Source: Nymphaea colorata (lineage: Eukaryota; Streptophyta; Magnoliopsida; Nymphaeales; Nymphaeaceae). From it: a DNA stretch of 64,000 bases. The DNA is taken from contig NC_045151.1 in NCBI RefSeq assembly GCF_008831285.2, positions 12,202,571 to 12,266,570 of the forward strand. The letters run 5' to 3'. A model generated the notes under the pieces. That model was not told the DNA's origin, did no database searches, and worked only from the letters and a program-made list of their open reading frames with translations. How positions within the stretch are numbered: position 1 is the stretch's first letter; each line of letters opens with the position of its first letter. Below are positions 12,669 to 25,374 of the stretch, piece after piece. A program made the position numbers and the translations under genes.

Positions 12669-13193
12669 GAATGAGGACCATGGCCTTTATGCTTCACTTG
12701 GTTTGGACTTCAGGAAGACAGTTAGTTAGGATTACCCAAGCCTCTATGAGACAAGTAGACACAATGTAAGAACATTAGCAATAACACACTGGTGGGTCTT
12801 TCTCAGTCCATTGGGAAGCTGAAAATGGAAAAGAAAGCAAGAATTGTAATAACACTATGTTGCATCGCTATTGGAACCATGGAACTTGTTGGACTTGCCC
12901 ATTCGAGGAAAAGAAGCTACTGGTTTTGAGGTTAGGTAGTTCCTGCAGTAGCAATGAAGCAATCAATTACTTTTGCTTGCAATTACAATAGAATTATACA
13001 CACCTTGTGAATTCTTGTTTCCTTTGCCATTCTCAGCTTCTTAATGGATTGACAAAGACCCATCACTGTCTTATTGCTAATGTTCTTACATTGTCTTTAA
13101 TTGCCTGTCTCATAGAGTCCTGAGTGCAGCTGACTAATTGTCTTCTCGAAGTCGGAACCAAGTGAAGCACAAAAGCCTTGTTATACCTCATTT
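12669..13193. repeat. Foldback element in unit copy 3
   Basis: The clearest copy. The left arm (12669 to about 12845) and the reverse complement of the right arm (about 13015-13193) align over about 170 bp. Shared runs include GCTTCACTTGGTT, TATGAGACA, CAATGTAAGAACATTAGCAA and TGGGTCTTT. By eye the arms are roughly 80% identical. The loop holds GAACCATGGAACTTGTTGGA and an A+G-rich stretch. Confidence 0.85.
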
Positions 13194-14153
13194 ATTTTGC
13201 ATGTAATCTTACCATGTTTGTCTCTCCCTTGACCTTATATACTAAATCACCTTTCGAGAAGAAAAAGCAGATGGAAAGGATGCCATTAGAGGCGATCAAA
13301 ATTAGTAACATTGGCGATGATTTATGGTGCCTTTTTTGCCTTCCTCATTTTTGCACTTGCAAGAGTGAATAAAGTAAAGCCACTACCATGCGAGCGGATA
13401 TACAAAAACCGAGTTCACAAATGGAGGCTCACTTATAGGAATATATCACAAGTGTGAGGCACCAAAGAAAAACCTAAAAAGTAAAGTGGATAAATGGATT
13501 ATGCTCAATGATATCCACTCTCAAGAACACCATTCCATCCCCATGGGTCCCATTGTATGAACACATGCACTCACCCATCTGAAAAGTATCAGGATTCCTT
13601 TTTTTTCCTCACTCACTTTATTTCTCTAGGTGCTTATTTTACCATAAATTTGGAAATACGTAAGTATTCCCCCGCTAACATCACAAGGACATTCAGATTT
13701 GCATCCCACTTGGGTTGAGGATCCAAATACTATTTCTAGTGGACCCACTATGACAAACCCATGCTCCACTTAAGAAAGAACTGCATAAATAAAATGCCTG
13801 CGGTACCTAGCCAATGGTAGGGTGTGTAGGAATGGGTGTGGTAGGGTGGTATCAAGATAAATGTGTGGCTATGTAGTATAAAACATAATTTTCTTCTTAT
13901 CTAACACTATTTAAGTATTTAATGGTTCCAAATCACATAACTAAGAAGATACATGCCTTTTTTTTGGCATTCTAGGATTGACATATGACAACCTTAATTT
14001 GTCAGCACTAAACCGTGTTTGCATTTTATATGGCACATGCAAAGCACAAAATGCTCCTTCCTTGGCAAGAAACTAAATAAGCTTTAAAAGAGGGCATTTG
14101 GTGAGAAAAACACTTGGTTATTTGGAATCTCAGAATACATGCATACATACATA

Positions 14154-14349
<196 letters not shown>

Positions 14350-14360
14350 TTATCTATTTA

Positions 14361-14858
14361 TTTATTTATATGTCAAAATGACAGTTGATTTTCTCTCTCC
14401 CCGATGCCTCCCTCCTTTCATGATTTTCTCAATCCCTTCCTCCATCCTTCATCCACAAGAGCAGGCGGTTGCCTCCCTCTCTTCCCGAAATCTGCCAGAG
14501 GTCCTCGTTTGTTTAAGAAAGGATGGATGAATTCAACCCATCTCCGCTGTCACCGCCCGGTGGTCTGGGACTTGGTGGGGTTTTGGCGGGCCCGCTAGTG
14601 AGGTACTGGGTGATGGCGGTGGAGATTTGTGGAATAATCCACCCATCTTCTTCCTCCCTTCCTCCCTCCCAGCTGTGTTAAACCAGGGATGCCACTTAAC
14701 ACAGCTGGGAGGGAGAAAGAGGCAATGAGGGAGGGAGGAATCAGGGATAGAGATTATGTTAACAAAAATTATTTTTAAAAAAAGCTGACATTAAGTCAAA
14801 AGATGGGATGGCTCAGATCAATTGTCATTTTGTCAAATAAATACCAGTCATGGTTCAG
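14361..14858. mobile_element. MITE-like element, second copy (left end shortened)
   Basis: The interior matches 3810-4270: GATGCCTCCCTCCTTTCA, CACCGCCCGGTGG, AACCAGGGATGCCACTTAAC. The right terminal repeat is intact (GATGGGATGGCTCAGATCAA ... AATACCAGTCATGGTTCAG). The left end keeps only TCAAAATGACAGTTGATTTT before the interior. Confidence 0.65.
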
Positions 14859-14883
14859 CTTCTCTCTCCCTCTCTCTCTCTCT

Positions 14884-14975
14884 ATCTAAATGACAATTGA
14901 TCTGAGCCATCCCCATCTTTTGACTTAATGTTAGCTTTTTTTTTTAAATAATTTTTGTTAACATTTTCTCTATCA
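14884..14975. mobile_element. Inverted terminal fragment of the same MITE-like family
   Basis: AATGACAATTGATCTGAGCC ... TTTTGTTAACATTTTCTCTAT is the reverse complement of 14745-14840. The two copies sit tail to tail, about 40 bp of CT-rich sequence apart, forming a long inverted repeat. It looks like a second element truncated or interrupted by the LINE and microsatellites that follow. Confidence 0.65.
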
Positions 14976-15106
<131 letters not shown>

Positions 15107-15109
15107 GAT

Positions 15110-16140
15110 AAAATGGGAATGTATATCAAAATTTGGGGACAAGAAGTCCCCTAGATACAAAAAATGGGACAAGACAACGTACATAAAAAACAAAATAAGA
15201 GGGGTGGAAAGAGAGTGGAAGGACAGAACGACAACATCACCCAGCCACAGAAAGAGGACGCTGCCGCAGCTGAATGACAAAATGAACATCTCCCTGCCGG
15301 CGAAGAGAAGGTGCCCCTGAAGACCCTGTTGTTGCGCTCCTCCCAAATGCGCCACCAACTTGAAATGAGCTACAACCTCCAAATATGACCCCAGAAAACA
15401 ACCAAGTTGGAGGAAAGACAAAAAATGAAAAGAAGACGAATGGAAGGTGAGTCTGTAAGGCTACTAACAAAGGAAGGCCAGGCAGAGGCAATGACACTAA
15501 AAAAGAAAGGACAAGATGTAAAAAGGTGGACCCGAAACTCAGCCGCGGCGAGACAGAGGGGACACTGGTTAGCTAAACTGATGCCAAGGTACTATAAGTG
15601 GTCAAAAGTGTTGATGTGGCCAGCAAGAAGAAGCAAAAAACAAACAACGACACGAGGACAGAGACCAGGAGACCAACGGGATCGGGGTAGTTGCGATGCC
15701 ACAGAAGAACCAAAGGAAGCCAAGTAGCAAGAAGAAAAAGTAAAACTCCGGTTAGGTGAAAGAAGCAAAGATGGGAGGTCAGCAAGGCGGAGGAAAAGAG
15801 GAAGAGCAGAAAGTAGGTCATGCCAAAAGTAAGAGGGAGAGATGTGGGAGATGGAACCACTCCAAACACTGGGGAAAGGAAGGTCAAATTTGGAGCAAAT
15901 GAATAGGGTGATGGGAGAGTGCTCAGTTGCTAGACGCTACTACCAAGAACACAAAGAAGACTCACAAGCTCGACTAAGGTTGGTAACCCCAACACCTCCA
16001 AGAAGATACGGAAAGACAACTATATCGCAGCGTGCAAGGCGATCTGAAGGTCGATCACCATCCCATATGAAATTACAAATGATTCTGTCAAACCTATTCA
16101 GAACAGCCACAGGAGGTCGAAAGACCGCCAGAGCATGGAG
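15110..16140 (-). pseudogene. LINE (non-LTR retrotransposon) 3' end, decayed
   Basis: The minus strand reads, in several frames, the C-terminal part of a plant L1-type ORF2. In order: a post-thumb segment (FRPPVAVLNRFDRIICNFIW, then GGVGVTNLSRACESSLC) near 16130-15960; a zf-RVT-like segment (CPLCLAAAEFRVHLFTSCPF) near 15500-15570; and a terminal WRIWEERNNRVFRG near 15320-15360. Frameshifts separate these pieces, and the catalytic reverse-transcriptase core lies upstream and is missing. It is a 5'-truncated dead copy. Its composition is less AT-rich than the surrounding unit. It sits between two termini of a MITE-like family. Confidence 0.8.
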
Positions 16141-16185
16141 GGGGATATAGAGAGAGAGAGAGAGTGAGAGGGAGAGGGAGAGAGG

Positions 16186-16272
16186 GAGAGAGAAGCTGAA
16201 CCATGACTGGTATTTATTTGTCAAAATGACAATTGATCTGATAAATACCAGTCATGGTTCAGCTTCTCTCTC
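16186..16272. repeat. Perfect 32-bp inverted repeat (hairpin)
   Basis: The left arm 16186-16217 (ending GAACCATGACTGGTATTTAT) and right arm 16241-16272 are exact reverse complements, around a 23-nt loop that itself contains TTGTCA-AAA-TGACAA. The arms are the outermost bases of the MITE-like family, so two element ends appear to have been fused after loss of the interior. Confidence 0.9.
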
Positions 16273-16303
16273 TCTCTCTCTCTCAATAAATATAAATATA
16301 TAA

Positions 16304-16335
<32 letters not shown>

Positions 16336-18671
16336 GTATGTATGGAAAAACATAATCTTTCTTAAAAAACAACATAATGGAAACCTCATTTTATCTAACT
16401 GAATGCTCCATTGAAGCCTTGATAAATCATGGATCCTCATTTAGAAGTCAATTCAAAGCGAATTTCCTGGCTTTAAATTTCATCTACTACCACTTTTTTT
16501 TTTCTTTTGGTATGTTGGAATGGGGCACACAGGATATTGCACAAAACATCGCTTCTCGAAACAGGCAGCTCCATTGTGGTTCCCATCTTGTCCATGTCAT
16601 AAGGCAAAGACAACTTTAATGGTATCTCCTTACATGCCAATTAGATAATATCTGCAATACATCATCTCCAAAGAAGGTCTGCACAATAGTGAGATAACAT
16701 ATGTTTGACGCAACAACTCCCACAAGCATGATTTTCAAAATTTAAGGGCATTATTTATAGGATATTCACTTAAACATAAATCTAATCTGAATGTCAAATC
16801 CCATTGCATCTTTATGTATATTTGAATCCGAATTTGAATGCGATGTCAACTCTTAAATCAGAAGCTGATTTGATTTCCTTATCCTATATTAATTTTTTTC
16901 ATATCTGATTTTTTCAGAAGGTTCAATGGGGTAAATCCAATCCAAATGGCACATACATTGACATCCTAATAGAGAATGGATCGTAGAGATAGCCTAAAAA
17001 AATATCCGCACACATCAACAATCTTGAGCTATTTCACTCTCATTTTAAATTCATTAATAATTTTGAAATAAAGCAAACGTGCTACAATGGTTCCCAGAAG
17101 CAATATGGCTTCACACAAGACAAAGTTCTGGTGACCCATCACTCTTGTCCAACAGATAGTAAAATTTGAAACTGTTTAGTGAATCAATATAGTGAAGTAA
17201 TTCATATCTCACGAGTTTGGAATTTGATATTAAGTTTCATGATTGAATCTCAATCTCAACACTGATCTGATTTTAGAAATACATGCATACAAGGACACCT
17301 AAAAAAATGATTTAAGTAATTGAAAACATGATGCACATGATATATATTCAAGATATTCAATCATCAACTGAAATCCTAACTAGATTGGGGATCATGACTA
17401 TGAGAACTGATTTATAGGCCGATTGGTCAATTATTTGGTAATTAACAAGGCTCGACAATAGTTTTTTTCATCCTTGGCATAAAAGTATAAATAATAGTTA
17501 TTCTAGGACTTCACAAGATATGACATAATTTTTTCAAGAAAAAATAAATTATAAATCGTTCACCTTTTTGAAAATTTTATTTTATAACACCTTGCTAAAC
17601 ATGTAATGAAATTAATTAAATGTCTCATCATCCCTGCATGCATATATATATATATATATATAGCATTCACAAATATTAATATTAAAATCTGAAATTTCCA
17701 TTATTGTTATCAAATATGTTGTGACACGAGCTTTTTTACATGTGCGTATAGCTTGCAAATTTGAATAATTTGCTGCACTAATGATCACCATTGTATAATT
17801 CTATGACATCTAGTTTTTAAGCAATGTTGGATGTGTGGGGTCTTTTTGCCAACTCTATTAACTCAATTAAAGCACAAACATAAGTTAGGAAAACTTAGAT
17901 ACCAATACATGAAGTTTGGAATGTACAATTGGTAGTGGTAAATGATAAACGGCCTCCGATGTCAACAATAATATTGAAAACTAATGTTGCCATTCTTGTC
18001 ATGATAGACACATCAAAAATGTCAACAACAATATTGAAACCTAAAATTGCCATTCTTGTTTTTGATACATTGAAACCTGAGTTTTTTAACTTATACGTAT
18101 AATGTTGCCTAACATGTTATTTTCCTATATCTTTCTTGCTCACATATATTTTTTCTATAAACTTGGTTGTTGAAGGACAAATCCAAGTATCTTACTGAGC
18201 TTTCTAGTAGTGATCTCAAGTTTTAATCACTGGTTTGCAAAGGTATGGTAGCAGGGGGGAAGCTAAGGGAGGCCGACAGGGGTCCTAGAAAAAAAAATCT
18301 ACATGTAATTTCACTTACCATGTATAGAAGTTTTGAAAAGTTACATTTCAACCCTCATCAAAATTTTAAAACTATGGTTTGGCCATTCTAATAAAAAATT
18401 CCTAGCTCTGCCCCTACATGCTTAACGATGGTACTTCTTGCACTTGCTTTTCTTAAAATATTCTATGTTATATGATATATGGTTCATGGCTTTCACTTGA
18501 CATTTGTCATTTTTGTGATTTTAATTACACACTTTCTTGTTGTTATTATTTTTGTACCATCACTATCGAAGGTGACCTTGCTATTTTAGCAGTATGTCAC
18601 ATGCCATCGGTGTAGTAATACCTGCCTTGAAACATATGGACAAGTTATAGATAAAAGGAGTTGGTGCAGCA

Positions 18672-18786
18672 GGTGCATGGCCTTTGTGCTTCACTTGCTT
18701 TACACTTCAGGAAGACAGTTAGCCAGGATTACCCAAGCCTCCATGAGACAGGTAGACACGATGTAAAGCTGCATCCATCAAACAAC
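18672..18786. repeat. Left foldback arm of unit copy 4, interrupted
   Basis: GGCCTTTGTGCTTCACTTGC ... CATGAGACAGGTAGACACGA matches the left arm of the other copies, then breaks off at about 18765, just before the 1.47 kb palindrome. The matching right arm is at 20785-20900. Confidence 0.75.
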
Positions 18787-20256
18787 CTCTAGTTAGTGAA
18801 CGTTACAAGTAAAGGCAGCAAACGACCTCGGATCCAGAGCTTCTTGTCTTCAAGCTCGCTTGGTTTTTAGAGCAAGCATATACGAGTTTATAATATAATA
18901 TAATATAATATATGATATGAATCGTTGGACTTTTTTAAGGACAAGGGTACTCAAAATACTCAATGGGTGTTCTAATAAAAAACAACATATGACAAGCTTT
19001 GGCGGAGCTTAAATGCTGTGTAATAAGTGGAAAGATACTCAAAACTACTGAATGGGTGTTCCCTAACTAAACTCGTTCGCCAAGGAAGAGCAAAGAACAT
19101 GACTTTGATACAATGTTGGAATTTTGCAAAATCTTTTCATAGCAGGATTGAAAAGAAAAAGAGACACAAGAAATCACACGTCTCAACAGGTAGAGATAGT
19201 GAGAGAATCTCATTAATAGAAAGGCATCACACTAATTGAACAAGTACCTGGAATGGAAATTTACGCAAATGGATACAAGTAATAAGAGAACCGATGCAGA
19301 TCCAATCGGTAAAAGAAGCAATGCACAAAGACATACACGTGTCCAAACACAGAAGGCAGCTGATTAGTGAAAAGAAAGATGAAACACGGAGGATCCCATC
19401 AGCTTTTGTACATGTAAGACACCATTCTACAGATGCGTACTGCATAAGGTCAACCGTGGTAAAGCAATGGTAAAGCAACAGCGGTCCCAGTTGACATCCC
19501 ACAAGCAGAGGGCTCCTTTACCGTTGTTGCTTTACCATTGCAGGGCCACGATGGATGCAGTCGCCACGGTTGACCTTATGCAATACGCATCTGTAGAATG
19601 GTGTCTTACATGTAAGAAAGCTAATGGGATCCTCAGTGTTTCATCTTCCTTTTCACTAACCAGCTGCCTTCTGTGTTTGGACACGTGTGTCTTTGTGCAT
19701 TGCTTCTTTTACCGATTGGATCTGCACCGGTTCTCTTATTACTCGTATCCATTTGTGCAAATGGCCATTCCAGGTACTTGTTCAATTAGTGTGACGCCTT
19801 ACTATTAATGAGATTCTCTCACTATCTCTACCTGTTGCGACGTGTTATTTCTTGTGTCTCTCTTTCTTTTCAACCTTTTTCCTGCTATGAAAAGATTTTG
19901 GAAAATTCCAACATTGTATCAAAGTCATGTTCTTTGCTCTTCCTTGGTGAACGAGTTTAGTTAGGGAACACCCATTCAGTAGTTTTGAGTATCTTTCCGC
20001 TTATTACACAGCATTTAAGCTCCGTCAAAGCTCCGCCAAAGCTTGTCATATGTTGTTTTTTATTAGAACACCCATCGAGTAGTTTCAATACCCTTGTCCT
20101 TAAAAAAGTCCAACTATTCATATCATATATTATATTATATTATATTATATTATAAACTCGTATATGCTTGCTCTAAAAACCAAGCGAGTTTGAAAACAAG
20201 AAGCTCTGGATCCGAGGTCGTTTGCTACCTTTACTTGTAACCTTCACTAATTAGAG
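18787..20256. repeat. 1.47 kb palindrome of two head-to-head copia LTR starts
   Basis: Arms of about 700 bp (18787-19484 and 19521-20256) are reverse complements with few mismatches, around a spacer of about 36 bp; the right arm has an extra stretch of about 30 bp near its inner end. Each arm, read outwards from the centre, looks like an LTR ending AAAATTCCAACA, followed by TTGTATCAAAGTCATG, a diverged form of the copia primer-binding site TGGTATCAGAGC, then leader sequence. So it looks like an inverted duplication of the 5' end of a copia or TRIM-like element. A short (TATAA)n tract occurs in both arms (18890-18911, 20128-20153). It interrupts unit copy 4. Confidence 0.8.
19914..19929 (+). 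other. Copia-like primer-binding site, right palindrome arm
   Basis: TTGTATCAAAGTCATG directly follows a putative LTR end (CCAACA). It resembles the initiator-tRNA-Met-complementary site used by plant copia elements, with changes. The mirror copy is at 19098-19113 on the minus strand. Confidence 0.55.
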
Positions 20257-20371
20257 CTTGTGACTAAAAGACATTGTTTCTTTGCTATTGAAAACATGGA
20301 ACAACCAGTACTTTTGCTTACAGTTACAATAGAAGTATACATACCTTATGAATTGTTGCTTCCTATCTCAT

Positions 20372-20784
20372 ATTTGAGCACTTACCTAAAGGGTTTGGGG
20401 ATTTACTGGCTTGTTCTGCGAAGGCTAAGCCTTCAGTTGTTTCCTTTTTCAGGTTTTGGTGGAACCGGGGCAGTAGGTTAATCAGATGACTTCACTCACA
20501 TCCTACTGGGAAGGTTTTGGGTCTTTTGTAGTGCCGGCATGTCTTATTTTGATTTTATTGATGTCTTGTTTTTGTTAGGTATCAATTATATAGTTTGGGA
20601 CATTTTTGTCATACACAGATGTGATTTTGTATGAACTGAAATTGTTATATAAATGAAAGTTTACCCCATTGTTTCGAATGACAGAGTTCCATCCTTTTTG
20701 AATTGTTGTGTCGTCGCGCCTCAATGCTTTATGTTTAAAAAAAAAAATTGTTTGAAGGTCAAAAGGTTGGGGTGTGACACTTAT
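20372..20784. mobile_element. Probable gypsy LTR fragment
   Basis: This inserted segment splits the right foldback arm of unit copy 4. It ends GGTTGGGGTGTGACAC, typical of the 3' end of Del/Tekay-type gypsy LTRs (...GGTGTGACA). The expected TGTCACACC start is absent, so it is truncated or rearranged. No internal coding region is present. The assignment rests on the terminal motif only. Confidence 0.45.
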
Positions 20785-20973
20785 TGCTAATGTTCTTACA
20801 TTGTGTATAATTGCCTATCTCATGGAGTCTTAGGTGTAGCTGGCTGACCGTCTTCCGGAAGTCCACATTAAGTGAAGCACAAAGCCATGTTTTACCTCAT
20901 TTATTTCACATATATCTTTATCATGTCTGTCTCTCTCTTTACGTTCAACTAAGTCACCTTTTTGAGAAGAAAA

Positions 20974-20974
20974 A

Positions 20975-21027
<53 letters not shown>
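20974..21027. repeat. (TA)n microsatellite
   Basis: About 26 TA repeats following the foldback of copy 4, at the position where copy 2 has a shorter TA tract (7286-7306). Confidence 0.95.
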
Positions 21028-21030
<3 letters not shown>

Positions 21031-21260
21031 CGATTGCTAAAATTGGAAAGTTGTCATTGAATAACAATCACAATTAACAGCATTTGCATTGATTTATGGT
21101 GTCTCTTGTGCCTTCTTCATTTTTAAGAAATATTCATTGTTCTACCATAAATTTGGAAGAGGTATGCAGTTTCCGTTGTTAACATCGCAAGGATTTTTGG
21201 ATCCAGCTTCCGAGTAGAAGATTTGGACCCAAGTTCTAGTGGACCCACTATGAGAAACCC

Positions 21261-21602
21261 ATGCCCTATAAAAGAAAGGTGGATTTACCAACAGCCTCAA
21301 AACGTCAATAAAACTTTTACAGACGTATGTAGAGGTCGACGGCAAAGAAAAATTGGTAAAACTTTTACTAATGTCTGTAGAGGCTGCCAGAGAAGAAAAT
21401 GTCGGTAAAAACTATCACCAACATTTTTGTGGCACACATCGCTGCATGCATTGGTGTAGAATCACCCTACTCACTTATGAGGGTTGTTCGAACTATCGCG
21501 ATGTTTGGTTGAGAGAAAAACAAGGAGAAAAATTTGATGGACATTTTAATCATCTAATATTTGTTTATACATTTTATCATTTTTCTCTCAACCGTCAATT
21601 AT

Positions 21603-21687
<85 letters not shown>

Positions 21688-23082
21688 CACTGAATGAAAC
21701 TAAAAATGAAGTTTTATAGGAATGGAATTGTTGGTTAAAACATGGACTTAAATGTTAATTCCCTGGATGGTTATTGTGATTTATTTCAGTTTGATTCAGT
21801 TGTGCCAAATTAAGGACCCGTAACATACTTTTTTCATTTTTTTATGTGAGTAATAAAAGAAAAAGGTTTAATTAGTGTGCATCGGAAACTTTCATGCACT
21901 GTATTATGTCTTATTAAGTACCATGGAAAATGGAGAATCCCAACTAATAGTAACCTAAACTGCTGTAATTAGTATGCTAATTCATGACTTAGTGTGTGCA
22001 TTCATTTGACACAGTGGTACTACAAGAAAAGAGTTGAACGTGACATTGAGAAAAGAAGAGAAAAGGATGATGTTCTTGGGCTTTGTAAAATTCATGGACT
22101 GGGTTGAAGAGTGTGCTGCTACCTGCTGACGACGTTGCAGTCCAGAACCAGGCTAGAGATGGGAGGAGGAGCCTCCAGGCCTATTTACATGGCAACACAG
22201 TTTCATGTCCCTTTTAATTTAGGGTATAATTTTTTGGGGGCTTATTTGGTAGTGGTTACAATAACACACTGTTTCATGTATCTGCATCAATAATTGGAGA
22301 AACTACTCATGAAACATTGTGTCATAGTACTATATGAACGTCCCTCTATTTTAAGACAGATAATGTATTACTATTCTGATTGCCAAACAAGCCCTTAAGA
22401 ATTGTTATGTCATCAACATATTTTTTAAGATATAATTTACAATCTGTCACACAAGTATGATGCATACTCTTATTTACTTTAAAATTGTAGAACTGAGATC
22501 AATTCACCACGTATGTGTCACCCAACAATTCTGTTCTAAGATATAAAAAAATGCAACTGCTTTGTTTCTTGATGGACCGACACCATAATGAGCATCAATG
22601 GGGTATTTTTGCATTGCAAAAGCTTGTTTATATATATCAATGAATAGTCGTCATTATGAGCATTGATGATGCACCATTTCGTGGTGGGCAATGCTGGAGT
22701 CTCCTCAATGTCTAGGCGATGGTTTTTTGGGTGAAAGGTCTTGTTAGGGTGAAAGGTCTGCTTGACATGCCATCCCGCTGTACTTGTATATATGTGACCT
22801 CCTTTTTTGTAGCATAGAAAGTTGTTCATAATGAAAACTAGCTGCTTACCAGTCCCTGTATTGTTCATTGTGATAACATCCTTTAGAATGGGTATGCAGA
22901 TGGTTGCAGGTGGAGAGAATTTAAACACCAACGTTTGTGTTTAAGTAGAAACAGGCATAGTAGTGCACTAGTCATTAAATTTCAATAGTTTACCTGAGTG
23001 ATCAAGTATCTCAACTTAATTACTCTGCAGTTTCTCCAATTGTGATGACAAATAAAAATGCTATGAAGCTAGCCTTTGAAAG
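21261..23082. other. Non-unit stretch between copies 4 and 5
   Basis: It contains a small diverged tandem repeat of about 53 bp around AAAACTTTTAC ... GTAGAGG (21310-21410), a (CA)n-(TA)n microsatellite (21606-21684), and, at 22536-22931, a diverged copy of 7800-8150 (shared ACTAGCTGCTTA, ATGGTTGCA). No gene is visible; short frames here are not conserved in the 7800-8150 copy. Confidence 0.45.
21606..21684. repeat. (CA)n-(TA)n compound microsatellite
   Basis: About 20 CA units followed by about 18 TA units. Confidence 0.97.
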
Positions 23083-23611
23083 CACCGTTGTAGATTACCC
23101 AAGCTTCCATGAGACAGGTAGACACAATGTAAGAACATTAGCAATAACAGGCTGAAGGGTCTTTTTCAGTCCGTTGAGAAGCTGAAAATGGAAATGAAAG
23201 AAAGAATTCAAATGGATGTAGATTAATTCTATTGAACTGTCAGGATTGTGATTGGGATGATGTAGCTGAACGACATTTTTTCATCGCTATTGGAACCATG
23301 GAACTTGTTGGACTCACCCAATTGAGGAAAAGAAGTTACTGGTTTTGAGGTTACATAGTTCCAACAGTAGCAATGAAACATTCAACACTTTTGCTTACAA
23401 GTACAATAGAATTATACATACCTTGTTAATTGTTGCTTCCTTTGCCATTTTTAGCTTCTCAATGGATTGACAAAGACCCACCACTGTCTTATTCCTTATG
23501 TTCTTATATTGTGTATAATTGCTTGTCTCATGGAGTCTTGGGTGCAGCTGACTAACTGTTTTCTAGAAATTCAAACGAAGTGAAGCACAAAAGCCATGTT
23601 ATACCTCATTT
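23083..23611. repeat. Foldback element in unit copy 5
   Basis: The left arm (from TTGTAGATTACCCAAGC) and right arm (ending GCACAAAAGCCATGTTATACC) pair as in other copies. The outermost part of the left arm is missing. The loop holds GGAACCATGGAACTTGTTGG, nearly identical to copy 3. Confidence 0.75.
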
Positions 23612-23676
23612 ATTTTGCATATAAAAATAGCCTTATCATGTCTGTCTCTTTCATTACATTCTAGTAAATCACCTTC

Positions 23677-23716
<40 letters not shown>

Positions 23717-25263
23717 ATGTATATATATATATAGCATTGGCAATGAATTGTGGTGTCTTTTTTGGCTTCTTCATTTCTCCACATACAAGATTGAATAAAT
23801 TAAAGTGACCACCATGCAAGCGGACATACAAAAATTGAGGAGAAAAATGGAGGCTCTTTCAGTCTTTTGTAGGAATGTATCTTAAATAGGAGGCTCAAAT
23901 GAAAATTTTAAAAAGCAAAGATCATAAATGGCTTATGCCAAGAGGGGATGATGCATCATGCCCTCTTGGAGGATTGTCTAAAATTAATCTCTAACTTATT
24001 GTTACACCTGTTAGATTTGTAGGAAGTGAGAAGAACGGTCATAGTTGCTACTGTGTAAGTATGTCTTTTGAGAAGCTTTCAATTATCTCAGACTGTAGAA
24101 GATTTGAATCCTTGTTTACCTTATGCCTCAAATTTAAAGATCTCAAGCCGGTGGGGAGGGAAGCTGACTTGAGATCTATGTATTTGAAGATGTAAAGCTT
24201 ACAAAACTATAGTATTATCATTGTATCTTTTACACATAAGAATAAAGTAGCCTCAAAGGGCACAACAAAACAGGTTGGGTTTGGGACCTGTGAAAATACA
24301 GGTCTTTAGTTTGATTTACATGGGTATTATGCTTATGCGTCTTAAGTGGTGAAACATGGTATTAAGTTGAAGGGTGCAATTCTACCATAGTTGATGCTGA
24401 TGCAGTTCATGACCCCTAACGCAGGGGGCAAGGCGAGGCTTTTGGGCCTCTTTTCAGGATGATAAGTTGCTAATTACTTCCCACTCACTCAAAGAAAACA
24501 TATGGGGTTCATTTCTTTAAAAAAATCAATCAGCATACATCTCATTATGTGTAGGCAGATGGTTATAAGTGCAGATTATGAATGCCAGCATTTGTGCTCA
24601 AATGGAAACAGGCAAATTAAAAGGTTATCAAGCTTGGCCTTTGAGCGGGCCATTAAAGACTCAATGAGTTCAGTGCACCGGTTTGTGCACGTAACACATA
24701 TACGCCAAAAAGAAAACATGGTTGGGGTGCGATATTATGGAAATTATCTAAAAATATATTTTTTTTAGTCTTTTAATTTCTTTCAGTTTTCTCTGTCTCT
24801 ATAAAAAGCTTTTTTTTATTATCCAAAAGTACTTTTGTAATGATCTATATTCGCGCACAAAAATTTCATGCACTACGTGGTGTACATAACCTACTTTGGT
24901 CGAAGACAATTTTTTAAAATGAAATGTGGAGGCACATATTTAGATTTTGTAATCAATAATTCAAAGCAAAAGTATATATTTGCTAAAATAAAATAAAATG
25001 AAGGCATACATGCCTTCACTTGATATAGCCATGTTGTTTTTTTTAGTAATGAAAACATGGTGAAGGATTGGAACCAAAGATGCATAATTGGGTTCTTTCA
25101 ATATTGCCAAATGGTTCATTAATTAGACAAAATGGATGTGGGTTGGTGTGCCATGCAGTGTGTTTGGGGCCAAATCCAAATACAGTATTGGAACATGTAG
25201 CGTCAGATTGTTGGGATCTTACAAGAAAATTGCCCTTCCATTTTCCCTTTTTTATTTTTTTAC

Positions 25264-25374
25264 AGGTGTTTGGCAACATGAGTTTCATGAATTTGTATTA
25301 ATAATTAGGATAGATTTCATGAAAACAATAGATTTATGAAATACTAAACTTGTGTTTATGATGCCAAACACCTC
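25264..25374. mobile_element. Short MITE-like element, better-kept copy
   Basis: Termini GGTGTTTGGCAACATGA and TTATGATGCCAAACACC form an inverted repeat of about 11-14 bp around an AT-rich 110-bp body with an internal TTCATGAA motif. The ends resemble non-autonomous hAT elements; I did not find a clear 8-bp target duplication. Confidence 0.5.

Larger units (their letters stand above)
17880..21260 (+). repeat. Large tandem unit, copy 4 (incomplete, invaded)
   Basis: The marker block runs from 17880 to 18290 and the left foldback arm begins near 18672. The arm is broken by a 1.47 kb palindrome (18787-20256). Unit sequence resumes at about 20262 (GACATTGTTTCTTTGC) and is broken again by a probable LTR fragment (20372-20784). 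It continues through the right arm (20785-20900) to the AGTGGACCCACTATGA block near 21237. The rest of the unit is not recognisable after that. Confidence 0.65.

Noticed and set aside
19227-19808. Two similar open frames (LLYHC...VDLMQYASVEWC) on opposite strands
   Set aside because: They mirror each other because of the palindrome; neither has a known domain, and both lie in LTR-like sequence.
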